NCBI RefSeq assembly: GCF_004799645.1
Contig: NZ_CP031306.1
Location: 434,001 to 498,000 of the forward strand
Length of the DNA stretch: 64,000 nt
Source: Natronorubrum bangense
GTDB lineage: Archaea > Halobacteriota > Halobacteria > Halobacteriales > Natrialbaceae
Direction of reading: 5' to 3'
Under the pieces are notes generated by a model. It was not told where the DNA came from, made no database searches, and worked only from the letters and a program-made list of their open reading frames with translations. Position numbers and translations under genes: made by a program. How positions within the stretch are numbered: the stretch's first letter is position 1; every line of letters begins with the position of its first letter. Below, one piece after another: positions 17,801 through 27,302 of the stretch.

Positions 17801-19231
17801 TTATCCGAGGCTTCCCTCCATCTCGAGTTCGATGAGACGGTTGAGTTCGACGGCGTACTCGATCGGCAGTTCTTCCGTGATTGGTTCGATGAAGCCGGCG
17901 ACGATCATCTTCTTGGCGTCGTCGTCGTCCAGCCCGCGGCTCTGGAGGTAGAAGATGTCCTCGTCACCGATCTTGCCGACGGTCGCCTCGTGGGCGACGT
18001 CGACTTTCGATTCTTCGATCTCCATGTACGGCATGGTGTCCGAGGTGGACTCGTTGTCGAACATCAGCGCGTCACACTCCACTGCAGTCGAGGAGTTCTC
18101 GGCACCGTCGGCGATGTGGACGAGCCCGCGGTAGTTGGTGCGGCCGCCGTCTTTCGAGATCGACTTGGACTCGATGGTCGAGCTCGTGTCGGGCGCGTTG
18201 TGGTAGACCTTCGCGCCGGTGTCGATGTTCTGGCCCTCGCCAGCGAAGGCGATGGTGATGTGGGTGTCCGTCGAGCCACGACCCTTGAGGATCGTACATG
18301 GGTAGAGCATGGTTGCTTTCGAACCCATGCTGCCCGAGATCCACTCCATCGTCCCGTTTGCCTCACAGATCGCGCGTTTGGTGTTGAGGTTGAACGTGTT
18401 TTTCGACCAGTTCTGCACCGTCGAGTACTGAACGTGAGCGTCTTCGCCGACGAAGACCTCGACGCCGCCGGAGTGGAGGTTGTGTGCACCGTATTTCGGT
18501 GCCGAACAGCCCTCGATGTAGTGGACTTCGGAGCCTTCTTCGGCGATGATCAGCGTGTGCTCGAACTGCCCCATCCCTTCCGAGTTCATCCGGAAGTACG
18601 CCTGGACCGGCATCTCGACCGTGACGCCCTCTGGGACGTAGACGAACGAGCCGCCGGACCAAACTGCACCGTGCAGTGCGGCGAACTTGTTGTCGCTTGG
18701 GGGGACACAGGTCGTCATGAAGTACTCCTTGACGAGCTCGGGATGCTCCTGGACCGCGCGGTCCATGTTCATGAAGATGACGCCTTTCTCCTCCCACTGT
18801 TCTTGCATGTTCTGGTAGACGACCTCCGACTCGTACTGCGCACCGACGCCCGAGAGCGCGTTCTTCTCGGCTTCCGGAATGCCCAGTTTGTCGAAGGTGT
18901 CTTTGATCTCGTCTGGCAGCTCCGTCCAGTCGTCGACGCCTTCGCGCTTGTCGACGTCCGGGCGGATATACGGGACGATCTCTTCGATGTCCAGTTCGGT
19001 CAAATCCGGCTGGCCAGGCCAGTCCGTCGGCAGCGGCATGTTCTGGTACTGCTTGAGCGCGCGCAGGCGGCGCTCGAGCATCCAGTCTGGCTCGTCTTTG
19101 TCCTCGGAGATCATACGGATGACCTCTTCGGTCAGTCCCTTGTCGGACTTCACCGCGGCGTTCTGTTCTTTCTTGAACTCGAACCGCGCTTCAGTGTCAG
19201 TTTCTTTAAGATGGTCTTGCTCGGAACTCAT
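17801..19231 (-). CDS. sufB: Fe-S cluster scaffold SufB
   Basis: The 476-aa protein aligns end to end with SufB, the scaffold of the SUF iron-sulfur assembly complex in the cytoplasm. Recognisable blocks are MPLPTDWPG (~66), FMTTCVPPSDNKFAALHGAVWSGG (~170), the beta-helix region HYIEGCSAPKYGAHNLHSGGVEV, SSTAVECDALMF with the conserved cysteine used for cluster assembly, and DVAHEATVGKIGDED with the conserved histidine. SufC (ATPase) and SufD, usual partners in haloarchaea, are not adjacent. Either they lie elsewhere or rearrangement around the mobile elements separated them. Confidence 0.93.
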   Translation of the reverse strand: MSSEQDHLKETDTEARFEFKKEQNAAVKSDKGLTEEVIRMISEDKDEPDWMLERRLRALKQYQNMPLPTDWPGQPDLTELDIEEIVPYIRPDVDKREGVDDWTELPDEIKDTFDKLGIPEAEKNALSGVGAQYESEVVYQNMQEQWEEKGVIFMNMDRAVQEHPELVKEYFMTTCVPPSDNKFAALHGAVWSGGSFVYVPEGVTVEMPVQAYFRMNSEGMGQFEHTLIIAEEGSEVHYIEGCSAPKYGAHNLHSGGVEVFVGEDAHVQYSTVQNWSKNTFNLNTKRAICEANGTMEWISGSMGSKATMLYPCTILKGRGSTDTHITIAFAGEGQNIDTGAKVYHNAPDTSSTIESKSISKDGGRTNYRGLVHIADGAENSSTAVECDALMFDNESTSDTMPYMEIEESKVDVAHEATVGKIGDEDIFYLQSRGLDDDDAKKMIVAGFIEPITEELPIEYAVELNRLIELEMEGSLG

Positions 19232-19878
19232 TGTCGTTATACAATCGTGGTTATGTCTGTACCACTATTACTGTTTCTCTAGCTGGTTTTGGTTACGTTA
19301 CGCAGAGCTCTCGGCTAGAGAGACTGTACTGGTGATCGATAGCTCGGTCCCCCATTAGGGTTCACCTCTCCCTCAGTCTGGACTTGTGACGTTCTCAGGT
19401 TTCGCAGAAACCTGATGGGGCGCACGAGAGTTGGCTCTCGTGAACACCGAAGCACGGATTTGCCGCCTACCCGAACGGGCTCGGCGCCGAGTTCACGGAC
19501 AAGCCCCACCCTAAGCGCCTCCGGCATTTTAAGAGTGGAGTAGTTGACGCAGTACTAGCGGAAGCCCACGAGTTTAGTCCTGTCTGTTACCTACAAATGG
19601 AGCCGCTGTAATGAGAGAACGGATCGATGAATACGACCACAACTCCCGGTATTCACGGGCCTGACCAGCCTTAAGGATCAATTTCGACGATATTGCACAC
19701 CCGCATTCGTCCACCTCCTCCGCTGAGATTGCCACCCGAACCGATCCTCACCTCGAGTTTCCGGTCGCAAATCGAAGTTGCGAGCGTCAAAACGCTTGTT
19801 TGGAACACCGCGAACACATGGGTAAGAGGTAGGTCCAAAGACGCGGTATGCGCTTGCGGTTTGTATCAGACTGATTCG
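19232..19878. other. Intergenic region with IS200/IS605-like remnants
   Basis: About 650 bp upstream of sufB. It holds GAAGCCCACGAGTTTAGTC (19561-19579), which resembles the right end of haloarchaeal TnpB (IS1341-type) elements, and TTCACGGACAAGCCCCAC near 19492. A similar string occurs inverted near 49112. No intact transposase frame is seen. The part next to 19231 should carry the sufB promoter. Confidence 0.5.
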
Positions 19879-20787
19879 CTAGTCGGAGTCCATTTCGTTC
19901 GGTCGCATCGTCACCACTGGCACCGCCGCCGTTCTGACGACATCGTCCGTCACGCTGCCGACGATGAACCGTTCGAACCCACCACGTCCGGCGGTCCCCA
20001 TCGCGATCAAATCAATGCTTTCTGTGTCAGCGTAGCCGACGATTTCCTCGGCTGGAACGCCGTCTCTGATCGTGGTAACAGCGTCGATATCGTGGGCTCG
20101 AGCCTCGGCGGCTCGCTGATCGAGGACGTCGGTCGCCCGCTCGCGAAGTTCGGCCACGATGTCGGCATCCGTGCCAGTAAGCGCCGAGAGCATCTGTACA
20201 CGGTCGCTATCGATCACCGACAGGAGGTGAACCGTTGCGTCGAATTGGGTTGTGAGCTCGAAGCCGTACTGAATCACCGCCTCAGCAGTGTCGCTTCCGT
20301 CGGTCGGCAGCAAGATCGAGTCGATAGTCAGCGCTTCGGCCGTTTCATTAGCCGCCTCCGGATTGATCGTCACGACCGGAACCGACGCCGTTCGAACGAC
20401 CTTGTCGGCGACGCTCCCGACGACGGCACGCGTGACACCACCGCGCCCGGACGTACCGATAGCGATCGCATCCATAGCATGTTCGTCGGCGTAGTCGACG
20501 ATCTCCTTGCTGGGAATGCCCTCACGAGTCGTGGCGGTGGCCTCGAGTCCGCGCTCTGTCGCGTCGTCTCGAAGCGCCGTCGCTCGAGCGGTCGCCTGTT
20601 CGCGGAGTCGGTTTCGGATCGACTGAGAGTCGCCCGAGTAGCCTGCACCGGTCGCAATACTGCTGTCTGCCACTGAGAGGACGTGGACTGCTGCGTTGCA
20701 GTGGGCTGCGAGGTCGAACCCACGTCGGGCAGCGGCTTCGGCCGGATCGCTTCCATCGGTCGGAATCAGGAGTGTCTCGATTGTCAT
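19879..20787 (-). CDS. Tandem-domain universal stress protein
   Basis: The 302-aa protein consists of two UspA domains. Each begins with a beta-strand (ETLLIPTDGSD and DSILLPTDGSD) and ends with an ATP-binding motif (GTSGRGGVTRAVVGSVAD and GTAGRGGFERFIVGSVTD). Both match G-2x-G-9x-G-S, so both halves probably bind ATP. The ATG at 20787 starts directly at strand 1. An alternative at 20808 adds seven residues and would overlap the upstream ACR3 gene. It is co-directional with ACR3, 13 bp downstream, so it is probably induced together with arsenite export. Confidence 0.87.
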   Translation of the reverse strand: MTIETLLIPTDGSDPAEAAARRGFDLAAHCNAAVHVLSVADSSIATGAGYSGDSQSIRNRLREQATARATALRDDATERGLEATATTREGIPSKEIVDYADEHAMDAIAIGTSGRGGVTRAVVGSVADKVVRTASVPVVTINPEAANETAEALTIDSILLPTDGSDTAEAVIQYGFELTTQFDATVHLLSVIDSDRVQMLSALTGTDADIVAELRERATDVLDQRAAEARAHDIDAVTTIRDGVPAEEIVGYADTESIDLIAMGTAGRGGFERFIVGSVTDDVVRTAAVPVVTMRPNEMDSD

Positions 20788-20800
20788 GGTCTGTGTATGG

Positions 20801-21979
20801 TTAGTCATCTGTACTAGACTCTGCGGGCTCGGTATCGACTTCGGTCACGTCCTCGAGTCGGCCGGTCTCGTAGCCACCCCAATCGAACGTTTCTTGGAAG
20901 TAGATGGCCACGTGGACCAGTGCGAGCAGGACGGGCACCTCGATTAGCGGCCCGATGACAGTCGCGAACGCGACACTGGAGCCAACACCGAAGACGGCGA
21001 CGGCGACAGCAATCGCGAGTTCGAAGTTGTTCGACGCGGCCGTAAAGCCGATGGCAGTCGTCGTCGAGTAATCCGCTCCGATTCCTCGCCCCATCGCGAA
21101 GCTCACGAGGAACATCACGATGAAGTAGATCGTCAGCGGGACCGCGATCCAGACGACGTCGGTCGGTTGGGCGATGATGTTGTCTCCTTGTGTGGCGAAC
21201 ATCACGATCACGGTAAAGAGCAGCGCCAGCAGCGTCACTGGGCTGATCGTCGGGACGAACTCCTCTTCGTACCACTCCTCACCTTTGGCTCGTACTCCAC
21301 CGAAGCGGGTGAGGATCCCGCCGGCGAAGGGAATCCCAAGGAAGATCGCGATCGCCCAGAACACCTGTTCGACCGTGATGTCGAACGTCCCGATCCCAGC
21401 GACCAGGGCGTCCATCCCCAGCAGCGGTGGCAGGAACAGCGCGAAAAACCAGATGTACACCCCGTAGGTAACGATCTGGAAGACGCTGTTGAACGCGACC
21501 AGGCCCGCAGCGTACTCGCTCGAGCCGTCAGCGAGGTCGTTCCAGACGAGGACCATCGCGATACATCGAGCCATCCCGATGAAAATCAACCCGAGGAAGT
21601 ACTCGGGGTGGGCTGGGAACGGTGGCACGAGTCCGCTGAAGAAAACGACTGCTAACAGGAACATCAGCGTCGGGCCGATGAGCCAGTTCTGGATCAGACT
21701 CAGACTGAGCACACGCCACGCGCTGAACACCCGCGGCAGCTGGCCGTAGTTGACTTTCGCCAGCGGCGGGTACATCATGGCAATCAGCCCGATTTCGACG
21801 AGATAGTAGTCCTGGATTGGGTCGACGACCGATGGGGCAACGTATCCGAGACCGACACCGATTCCCATTGCAAGGAAAATCCAGACGGTCAGATACTTAT
21901 CGAGGAAATCCATCGACCGTGGATCTCCACAGTCTGGACACGCACAGTCCGGTCCGTGTTCGTGGTCGAGATCACTCAT
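20801..21979 (-). CDS. acr3: ACR3-family arsenite efflux permease
   Basis: The 392-aa, ~10-helix membrane protein has the ACR3 signature GMARCIAMVLVWNDLA with the conserved, essential cysteine, plus NFELAIAVAVAVFG near helix 9 and FGGVRAKGEEWY. It exports arsenite (and possibly antimonite). Before the first helix there is a short cytoplasmic extension, MSDLDHEHGPDCACPDCGDP, with three cysteines and two histidines, a possible metal-sensing or delivery site. I choose the ATG at 21979, retaining this extension; a start at 22003 adds eight residues. No arsR or arsC gene lies beside it. The tandem UspA follows by 13 bp. Confidence 0.92.
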   Translation of the reverse strand: MSDLDHEHGPDCACPDCGDPRSMDFLDKYLTVWIFLAMGIGVGLGYVAPSVVDPIQDYYLVEIGLIAMMYPPLAKVNYGQLPRVFSAWRVLSLSLIQNWLIGPTLMFLLAVVFFSGLVPPFPAHPEYFLGLIFIGMARCIAMVLVWNDLADGSSEYAAGLVAFNSVFQIVTYGVYIWFFALFLPPLLGMDALVAGIGTFDITVEQVFWAIAIFLGIPFAGGILTRFGGVRAKGEEWYEEEFVPTISPVTLLALLFTVIVMFATQGDNIIAQPTDVVWIAVPLTIYFIVMFLVSFAMGRGIGADYSTTTAIGFTAASNNFELAIAVAVAVFGVGSSVAFATVIGPLIEVPVLLALVHVAIYFQETFDWGGYETGRLEDVTEVDTEPAESSTDD

Positions 21980-22486
21980 TGTCTCACCTTCGGCTGCAGA
22001 CAACGACTCGACGACTCGATTCGACGTGTTCTGAGTAGTTTGTTCATCATGGAGCGTTCTGGTTACTTACCGACGGCAGCAGCATGTACAGTCGTCCTAC
22101 CGGGAACGGAACAGATGTCGACTGTCGTCCACAGCGGATGCGTTCCGAGATTGCGTCTCTTGAACCAGCTCACAACTCGCGTATCGGTTGAGAAAATGTT
22201 CAATGATCTTTCGTCAGATTTTGGAAGAGCGCTCTCGAGAAAACGATGGTTCAAGTGTCCTGTTCGTCTGTTAAGTGTTCCAATAGTACCAGACGTGCTT
22301 CGACCCCGTTTGTGTCTACTGCCAGAGAGAGGGACCGGTTTATCGGTAGTGGATCCTAACTGCCCATCTCCACTACTCGAGATCAGTTGAGCCATGTCTC
22401 ATTTGAGAGGGTGCTCATACATAAATACAGCCATTCAGCAGCAGCTTGCACAAGCTGATAAGCTGCAAAAACGGAGTTATCTGTCG
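21980..22486. other. Intergenic region, no supported gene
   Basis: About 500 bp between ACR3 and the PGF-CTERM protein. Open frames of up to 110 codons are non-acidic and do not resemble known proteins. The end near 21980 should carry the ACR3 promoter; no convincing ArsR operator was recognised. Confidence 0.45.
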
Positions 22487-24478
22487 CTACGACTGTCGGC
22501 GCGCACGAACCAGTGCAATCGAGAGGAGTGCGAGGACTGCCACTGTAACTCCAAAGCCGGGGATGCTGTCATCGGTTTCCACGTCTTCAGGATCGGTGAC
22601 AGTCAGCGTGCCAGCAGAAGTTCCGCTGACAGCGATATCGAACTCACCGCTCTCGTCGAACGTTTCGGTGAACGTGACTGTTTCTGACTCGCCAGGGGCG
22701 ACATCAACGTCCTGTTCAGCGACGACACTACCGTCGACAGTTAACTGGGCGGTGACCGTCCCGGCCTTCTCGCCGGTGTTTTCGATGGTTCCAGTCACGT
22801 CAACGGAATCACCGACGTCGATCTCATCCTCGCTCAGTGACGCGTCGGTCACATCGAACTGGGCCTCGAGTGAGTCGTGAACGCTGACCGTTCCAGCGCT
22901 TACGTCGCTGATTGCAACCTCGTACTCACCTGCCTCGTCGAAGGTGTGTGTGAACGTCACCGTTTCTTTAGCGTTACCAGCCATCACGACGTTTTGTGTA
23001 TCGACGACCTCACCGTCGATGATCAGTTCGGCAACAAAGAGACCACTGTTACCGGCCTCTTCAGTGACCGTCCCTGTGATGTCGACGGAGTCACCAGTCA
23101 TAATCTTGGTGTCGCTCACGGTCACATCCGAGAGTGCGAACTCAGGTTCAGGGTCTGGGCCGGGGTCAATAGGACCGATTCCGCCACCGGTGTCGTCGTC
23201 ATCGTCATCGTCGTCTGCCTCTTCGATGGTAATTGTATCCGTGTTCATCTGGATCTGATCGCTGGAGGAGCCGGCGGCCGTGTGGATCCAGCGGTAATCG
23301 GTATCTTCCGTCCAGTTACCGAACGTCTCGATTTCCACGGTAGTCTCGTTCTCGTCGGCCTGAACGATTACGGACGAGGCGTTGAGCACGTCATCGCCGG
23401 GGTCCGTTTCAGGTTCCTCAGAGTCATCGAGATCAGTTTCATTTGCGAGGAAGCTGATCACATCTGCAGTCTGGACAATACCAGCCGAGTTCTGTTCTTC
23501 GAACGTCTGTCCGAAGGCGCTGAGATTTTCACTAACGTTCTGGACACCGTTGATCTCCCCGATCGTGTGTTCGATCGTCACGTCCTCTGAAGAGAGGTCA
23601 GTGGAGATATCTTCGGTGACGTTGATTGTCATTATGCTTTTCGTGAAGGTATCTTCGTCGTAAAGCACCACGCTGTGAGTGGTGTTGCCTTCCCATTCTG
23701 TTGCGGCGACGTCGAAGCTAATGGTATCGCCAGGCTCAGCGGACTCAGTGACATCAACGTTCGAAGGACTGTCCTGAGCGACGAGTTGTTCGACACCGAT
23801 TATCTTTGTCTGATCGACAATTGAGAGATCTCCATCGTCAACCGCAAATCCGTCACCGGTTGCGAGCACGTACATGTGGAGACCGGATTCATCGGGCGTA
23901 ACCGTCGTGTCGAGTTTGCCATCCTCGACATTCAGATCCTCGTCAAGGCTGAACGAGACATTCTCGTTGAGGTTCTCGAGGTTCTCTGCAGAAAGTTCGT
24001 CCATCAAATCCTGCCCGCTCGTTGGCAGGTCGCTGACGTTGACATCATCTTCAGTGGCATTTTCTTGTAGATGAGCACTGAGGAGTTGGATGTCGTCGTC
24101 ATTATTGAACTGGCTCGTGTCAGCAGCCAGTCCCGAGCCATCAAACGAGAGGTCAACGCTTGTACCCGTTTTGTAGACCGATAAACTATCCCGATTTGCG
24201 AATTCCGGACCATCCTGAGTTGTCTTTGCGTCAAGCAAGAGGTTCTGGACAGTAATTGAGTCGTCAGCGCTCGTATCAGTACGCAGCGGAAGCACTGATC
24301 GTTCCCAAACCTCAATGTTTTCGTTGATTTCGTGGAACTCGTCCTCGTGATGGTCGGTAGACGATGCGTCTGCCGTCGTCCCTGCTCCGCCGGACGCTCC
24401 GGCAACCCCAGCAATCGGTGCAAGAAGCATGATTGCGACGAGGAATATCGCAGTTACAAGACGTTCATGTTGCGTCAT
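22487..24478 (-). CDS. Secreted surface glycoprotein with CARDB-like repeats and PGF-CTERM anchor
   Basis: The 663-aa protein has a signal peptide (LVTAIFLVAIMLLAPIAGVAGA, residues ~7-28) and a large acidic domain rich in Asn-X-Ser/Thr sequons. A low-complexity Asp/Gly-Pro linker follows (~430-455), then two CARDB-like beta-sandwich repeats (~459-545 and ~546-630, each with V..GDSVD(I/V)TGT...GE....VAIS/IAVSG). The C-terminus, SIPGFGVTVAVLALLSIALVRARRQS, is a PGF-CTERM signal. In haloarchaea this is cleaved and lipidated by archaeosortase A. It should therefore be anchored at the cell surface. Ligand or function unknown. GTTAAAAC lies about 29 bp upstream as a possible TATA box. Confidence 0.85.
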   Translation of the reverse strand: MTQHERLVTAIFLVAIMLLAPIAGVAGASGGAGTTADASSTDHHEDEFHEINENIEVWERSVLPLRTDTSADDSITVQNLLLDAKTTQDGPEFANRDSLSVYKTGTSVDLSFDGSGLAADTSQFNNDDDIQLLSAHLQENATEDDVNVSDLPTSGQDLMDELSAENLENLNENVSFSLDEDLNVEDGKLDTTVTPDESGLHMYVLATGDGFAVDDGDLSIVDQTKIIGVEQLVAQDSPSNVDVTESAEPGDTISFDVAATEWEGNTTHSVVLYDEDTFTKSIMTINVTEDISTDLSSEDVTIEHTIGEINGVQNVSENLSAFGQTFEEQNSAGIVQTADVISFLANETDLDDSEEPETDPGDDVLNASSVIVQADENETTVEIETFGNWTEDTDYRWIHTAAGSSSDQIQMNTDTITIEEADDDDDDDDTGGGIGPIDPGPDPEPEFALSDVTVSDTKIMTGDSVDITGTVTEEAGNSGLFVAELIIDGEVVDTQNVVMAGNAKETVTFTHTFDEAGEYEVAISDVSAGTVSVHDSLEAQFDVTDASLSEDEIDVGDSVDVTGTIENTGEKAGTVTAQLTVDGSVVAEQDVDVAPGESETVTFTETFDESGEFDIAVSGTSAGTLTVTDPEDVETDDSIPGFGVTVAVLALLSIALVRARRQS

Positions 24479-24696
24479 ACTTCACCTCATTACACTGCAC
24501 CGTTTTAACATTTCCGAGGGGATTTCCAGTATTCAATTCTCAGGCTATTGAAGAAAGTCACTGACCAGCGTGGTCGGGTTTTCTTCGAGAGTTACTATAA
24601 TAATAGTGATTGTTAGTATGGGGTGATATACTATTCAACGGCCTCTGACGACGAAGAGGGTGTCAAGACATCTGAAACAGTCACCGATATTTTCAG

Positions 24697-25833
24697 TTAC
24701 TGGCTACCTTCACGGACGTGGCTGCCGAAGACAAGCAGACCAAGGAGTAAGAAAACCGTAAGGAAGACTGCACCAGGAGTTCCGACCGCGTCATCATCGT
24801 CTTGATCACTGGTCCCATCGTCGTCCTCATCATTTGGACTTATAACTCCAGTCTCGTTCTCGCCGTCCTCATCGTCACTATGTTCTTCAGTTTCCTCGGA
24901 AGAATTGTCCGCTAGACCGCTCTCGGTGTCGGTTTCGTTGCCGGGCATATCAGACTCGCCACCCTCACTGTCGGTCTCATTGCCAGGCAGATCTGGTTCA
25001 CTATCTTCACCGTCGGTTTCATTTTCAGGAGCATCAGACCCACTCTCCTCATCTGTGTCATTCTCACTGTCGTCACTATCCTCATCATCTTCGTGACTGT
25101 CATCTGCGCTCACAGTCATCGTTTCCCCATCTTCGATAGCGATCGGTGCCGGATACCCCTCAGCCTCATCGTCGCCAAAGGCGGCACCATAGATCTCGTA
25201 TTCGCCCTCGTCGTAGTCGTCGAGATCGAGTGTCGTACTGTAAGTACCGTCGTCCTGGCTATCGAGTGTCTCAGTAGCATCGTCGTCAGACCCGTCCCAA
25301 AGAGCTACCTCAACGCTCTCGACCATCGATGTGTCGCTCGAGTCGATCGTTGCATTGATTTCGACCGTTTCCCCCTGTGTTGCCGTACTTGGATACTCGA
25401 GGTGGATATCGAACGCCTGAACGACGACTGGATAGACGGCTTGTCGCCCATCTTCTCTCGAATCCAGCGTCAGCACGTATGTCCCTTTGAGGTCAGTTGT
25501 GTCTAGCTCATCGCTGTTGTCTCCAATTGTGATCCGACTGTCGTCTGCGTCGAAAAGATCACTTTCGAGTTCTGGATCGGCATCAGTGTTATACAGCGTG
25601 ACTCGATAATCCGCACTCGAGGTAACGTCAATCTCGATCGGATCACCTGGTTCAACGACACCGATTCCGTCGATGTTAAATTGGTCGCCTTCTATCTCGA
25701 TCGTTTCCTGAGGTGTCGAAACGGACGGAACTACCTCGATATCATACCCAGAACCCGCGGCTGGAGTCACAGCGAGCGACGCTGTCATAAGCAAAAGACA
25801 GACAACGACGACTCGAGTGATAGCTGCTTGCAT
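24697..25833 (-). CDS. Membrane-anchored secreted protein with Asn-Glu-Thr stalk repeats
   Basis: The 378-aa protein has a signal peptide (VVVVCLLLMTASLAVTPAAGS), then beta-sandwich-like domains (~30-220). A very acidic stalk (~225-350) contains near-repeats of a ten- to twelve-residue unit, (L/M)PGNETDSE, each with an N-glycosylation sequon. A C-terminal transmembrane helix (VFLTVFLLLGLLVFGS) and a short tail follow. It lacks the PGF motif of its neighbour, so it is probably held by the helix itself. The ATG at 25833 is chosen over an upstream TTG. It lies 218 bp upstream of, and co-directional with, the PGF-CTERM gene. Function unknown. Confidence 0.75.
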   Translation of the reverse strand: MQAAITRVVVVCLLLMTASLAVTPAAGSGYDIEVVPSVSTPQETIEIEGDQFNIDGIGVVEPGDPIEIDVTSSADYRVTLYNTDADPELESDLFDADDSRITIGDNSDELDTTDLKGTYVLTLDSREDGRQAVYPVVVQAFDIHLEYPSTATQGETVEINATIDSSDTSMVESVEVALWDGSDDDATETLDSQDDGTYSTTLDLDDYDEGEYEIYGAAFGDDEAEGYPAPIAIEDGETMTVSADDSHEDDEDSDDSENDTDEESGSDAPENETDGEDSEPDLPGNETDSEGGESDMPGNETDTESGLADNSSEETEEHSDDEDGENETGVISPNDEDDDGTSDQDDDDAVGTPGAVFLTVFLLLGLLVFGSHVREGSQ

Positions 25834-26073
25834 AGCTTCCAATACCCGTGATATAAATAAAGTCTTTCTGCTGTACAGATATGTCCTATAGGGATTTGTC
25901 TATTCCATTTTCAAAGTGCCTTACAGAACGGTGATAGTCGTGACTGAGCATGATGCTCTCGGAGTGATGCCCCAAACCACTACTCCTCGAGTCACATGCC
26001 AACGAGGGGCGTTGTGACCACCAGTTCGTGATCGTTTTCACGGTTCGGGATCCAAAAAAAGACGGACAGCGCA

Positions 26074-26838
26074 ATGTCGGACTCCATGCCGCCTGAATCA
26101 GAGACGCAACCCGCAAACGCGGACACCCCTGCCGAATCACGTGCTGGGAACTCGGAGATAACGTTTGGCTACCATGGGGTTCGGGCAGGATTCCTCATTT
26201 CGCTCCCGGTTGCACTTGGCGTTGCTGGCTATGGCCTTGCCTTCGGTATTCTGGCAAATCAGGCTGGTCTCAGCGTCGCAGAAGCGACGTTGATGAGCGC
26301 CACCGTCGTTGCAGGCGCGGCACAGATCGTCGCCATCGAACTGTGGGCGGATCCGATCCCGGTTGCAGCGATACTCCTGACGACGTTTGCGATCAATCTC
26401 CGCTACTCGTTGATGGGCGCAGCATTACAGCCGTGGTTTCAGCATCTCTCGGCGAAACAGGCCTACGGCAGCCTGTTTTTGATGGCCGACGAAAACTGGG
26501 CGCTAACGCTTCGCGATCTCAAAGCCGGCAACGGACGGGGTGCGTTCCTCCTCGGCGGTGGGCTCGCGGTCTGGGTCGCGTGGGTGCTGGCGACCATCGT
26601 CGGAACGGTTGCCGGCGGCGCAATTAGCGATCCGGCGACATACGGGATTGATTTCATCTTCGCGGCGGTCTTCGTCGCGCTTGCAGTGGAGCTCTGGGAG
26701 GGACACTCATCGCTCGTGCCGTGGACGGTTGCACTCGGAACCGCACTGATCGCTGCCCAACTGCTCCCCGGGCAGTGGTATATCCTCCTCGGCGGGCTCG
26801 CCGCGTGCGTTGTCGAGGTGATCCGCTATGATCGATGA
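26074..26838 (+). CDS. azlC: AzlC-family branched-chain amino-acid exporter, large subunit
   Basis: The 254-aa membrane protein has the AzlC core: GVRAGFLISLPVALGVAGYGLAFGILANQAGLS (~32-65), QIVAIELWADPIP (~83), TTFAINLRYSLMGAAL (~103) and DENWALTL (~145). AzlC works with AzlD to export branched-chain or related amino acids. The azlD gene overlaps its 3' end by 11 bp, so translation is coupled. A short polar N-terminus (~35 residues) precedes the first helix. No dedicated regulator is adjacent. Confidence 0.9.
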   Translation: MSDSMPPESETQPANADTPAESRAGNSEITFGYHGVRAGFLISLPVALGVAGYGLAFGILANQAGLSVAEATLMSATVVAGAAQIVAIELWADPIPVAAILLTTFAINLRYSLMGAALQPWFQHLSAKQAYGSLFLMADENWALTLRDLKAGNGRGAFLLGGGLAVWVAWVLATIVGTVAGGAISDPATYGIDFIFAAVFVALAVELWEGHSSLVPWTVALGTALIAAQLLPGQWYILLGGLAACVVEVIRYDR

Positions 26839-27154
26839 GTCGGTCATCTCGCTTGACCCACTTGTCGTCGGTGTAATCGTTGGGATGGTCGTCGCTACTG
26901 TCATTACGAAAGTCGGCGGCCTGTGGCTCCTAAGCCAGTTCGAAGTGAGTGATCGACTCGAGGCAGGGATTTCGGTGCTACCGGGAGCCATCGTCATCGC
27001 GATACTCGGTCCCGAACTCGCTGCTGGTGGCCCCGCGGAGTGGAGTGCAGCGGCCATCACTGGACTCGTTATGTGGCGGACGGGAAACATCCTCCTCGCG
27101 CTGTGTGCCGGACTTGCAGCAGTTATTCTACTCCGGATACTCATTCCAGTCTAG
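26828..27154 (+). CDS. azlD: AzlD-family branched-chain amino-acid exporter, small subunit
   Basis: The 108-aa protein has about four hydrophobic helices (VGVIVGMVVATVITKVGGLWLL, VLPGAIVIAILGPELAAGG, ITGLVMWRTGNILLAL, AAVILLRILIPV). Its size, GG-type helix pattern and position after azlC identify it as AzlD. The start codon lies within the azlC 3' end. Confidence 0.87.
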   Translation: MIDESVISLDPLVVGVIVGMVVATVITKVGGLWLLSQFEVSDRLEAGISVLPGAIVIAILGPELAAGGPAEWSAAAITGLVMWRTGNILLALCAGLAAVILLRILIPV

Positions 27155-27302
27155 CTGTCTGGCGAAGAAATCGAAAACGGAGCTCTGGGCTAAGTTGATA
27201 TCAGGGGAATAAACGACTACAATATGACAGTTATTCTCCAAAACCGAAAGACTGGACCGAGATGACAACCCTTAACCGTGGCTAGCAGAGAGAGAGACAT
27301 GT

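Noticed and set aside
17990..19282. 430-codon open frame on the plus strand
   Set aside because: Antisense of sufB, with arginine/valine-rich product and no motifs.
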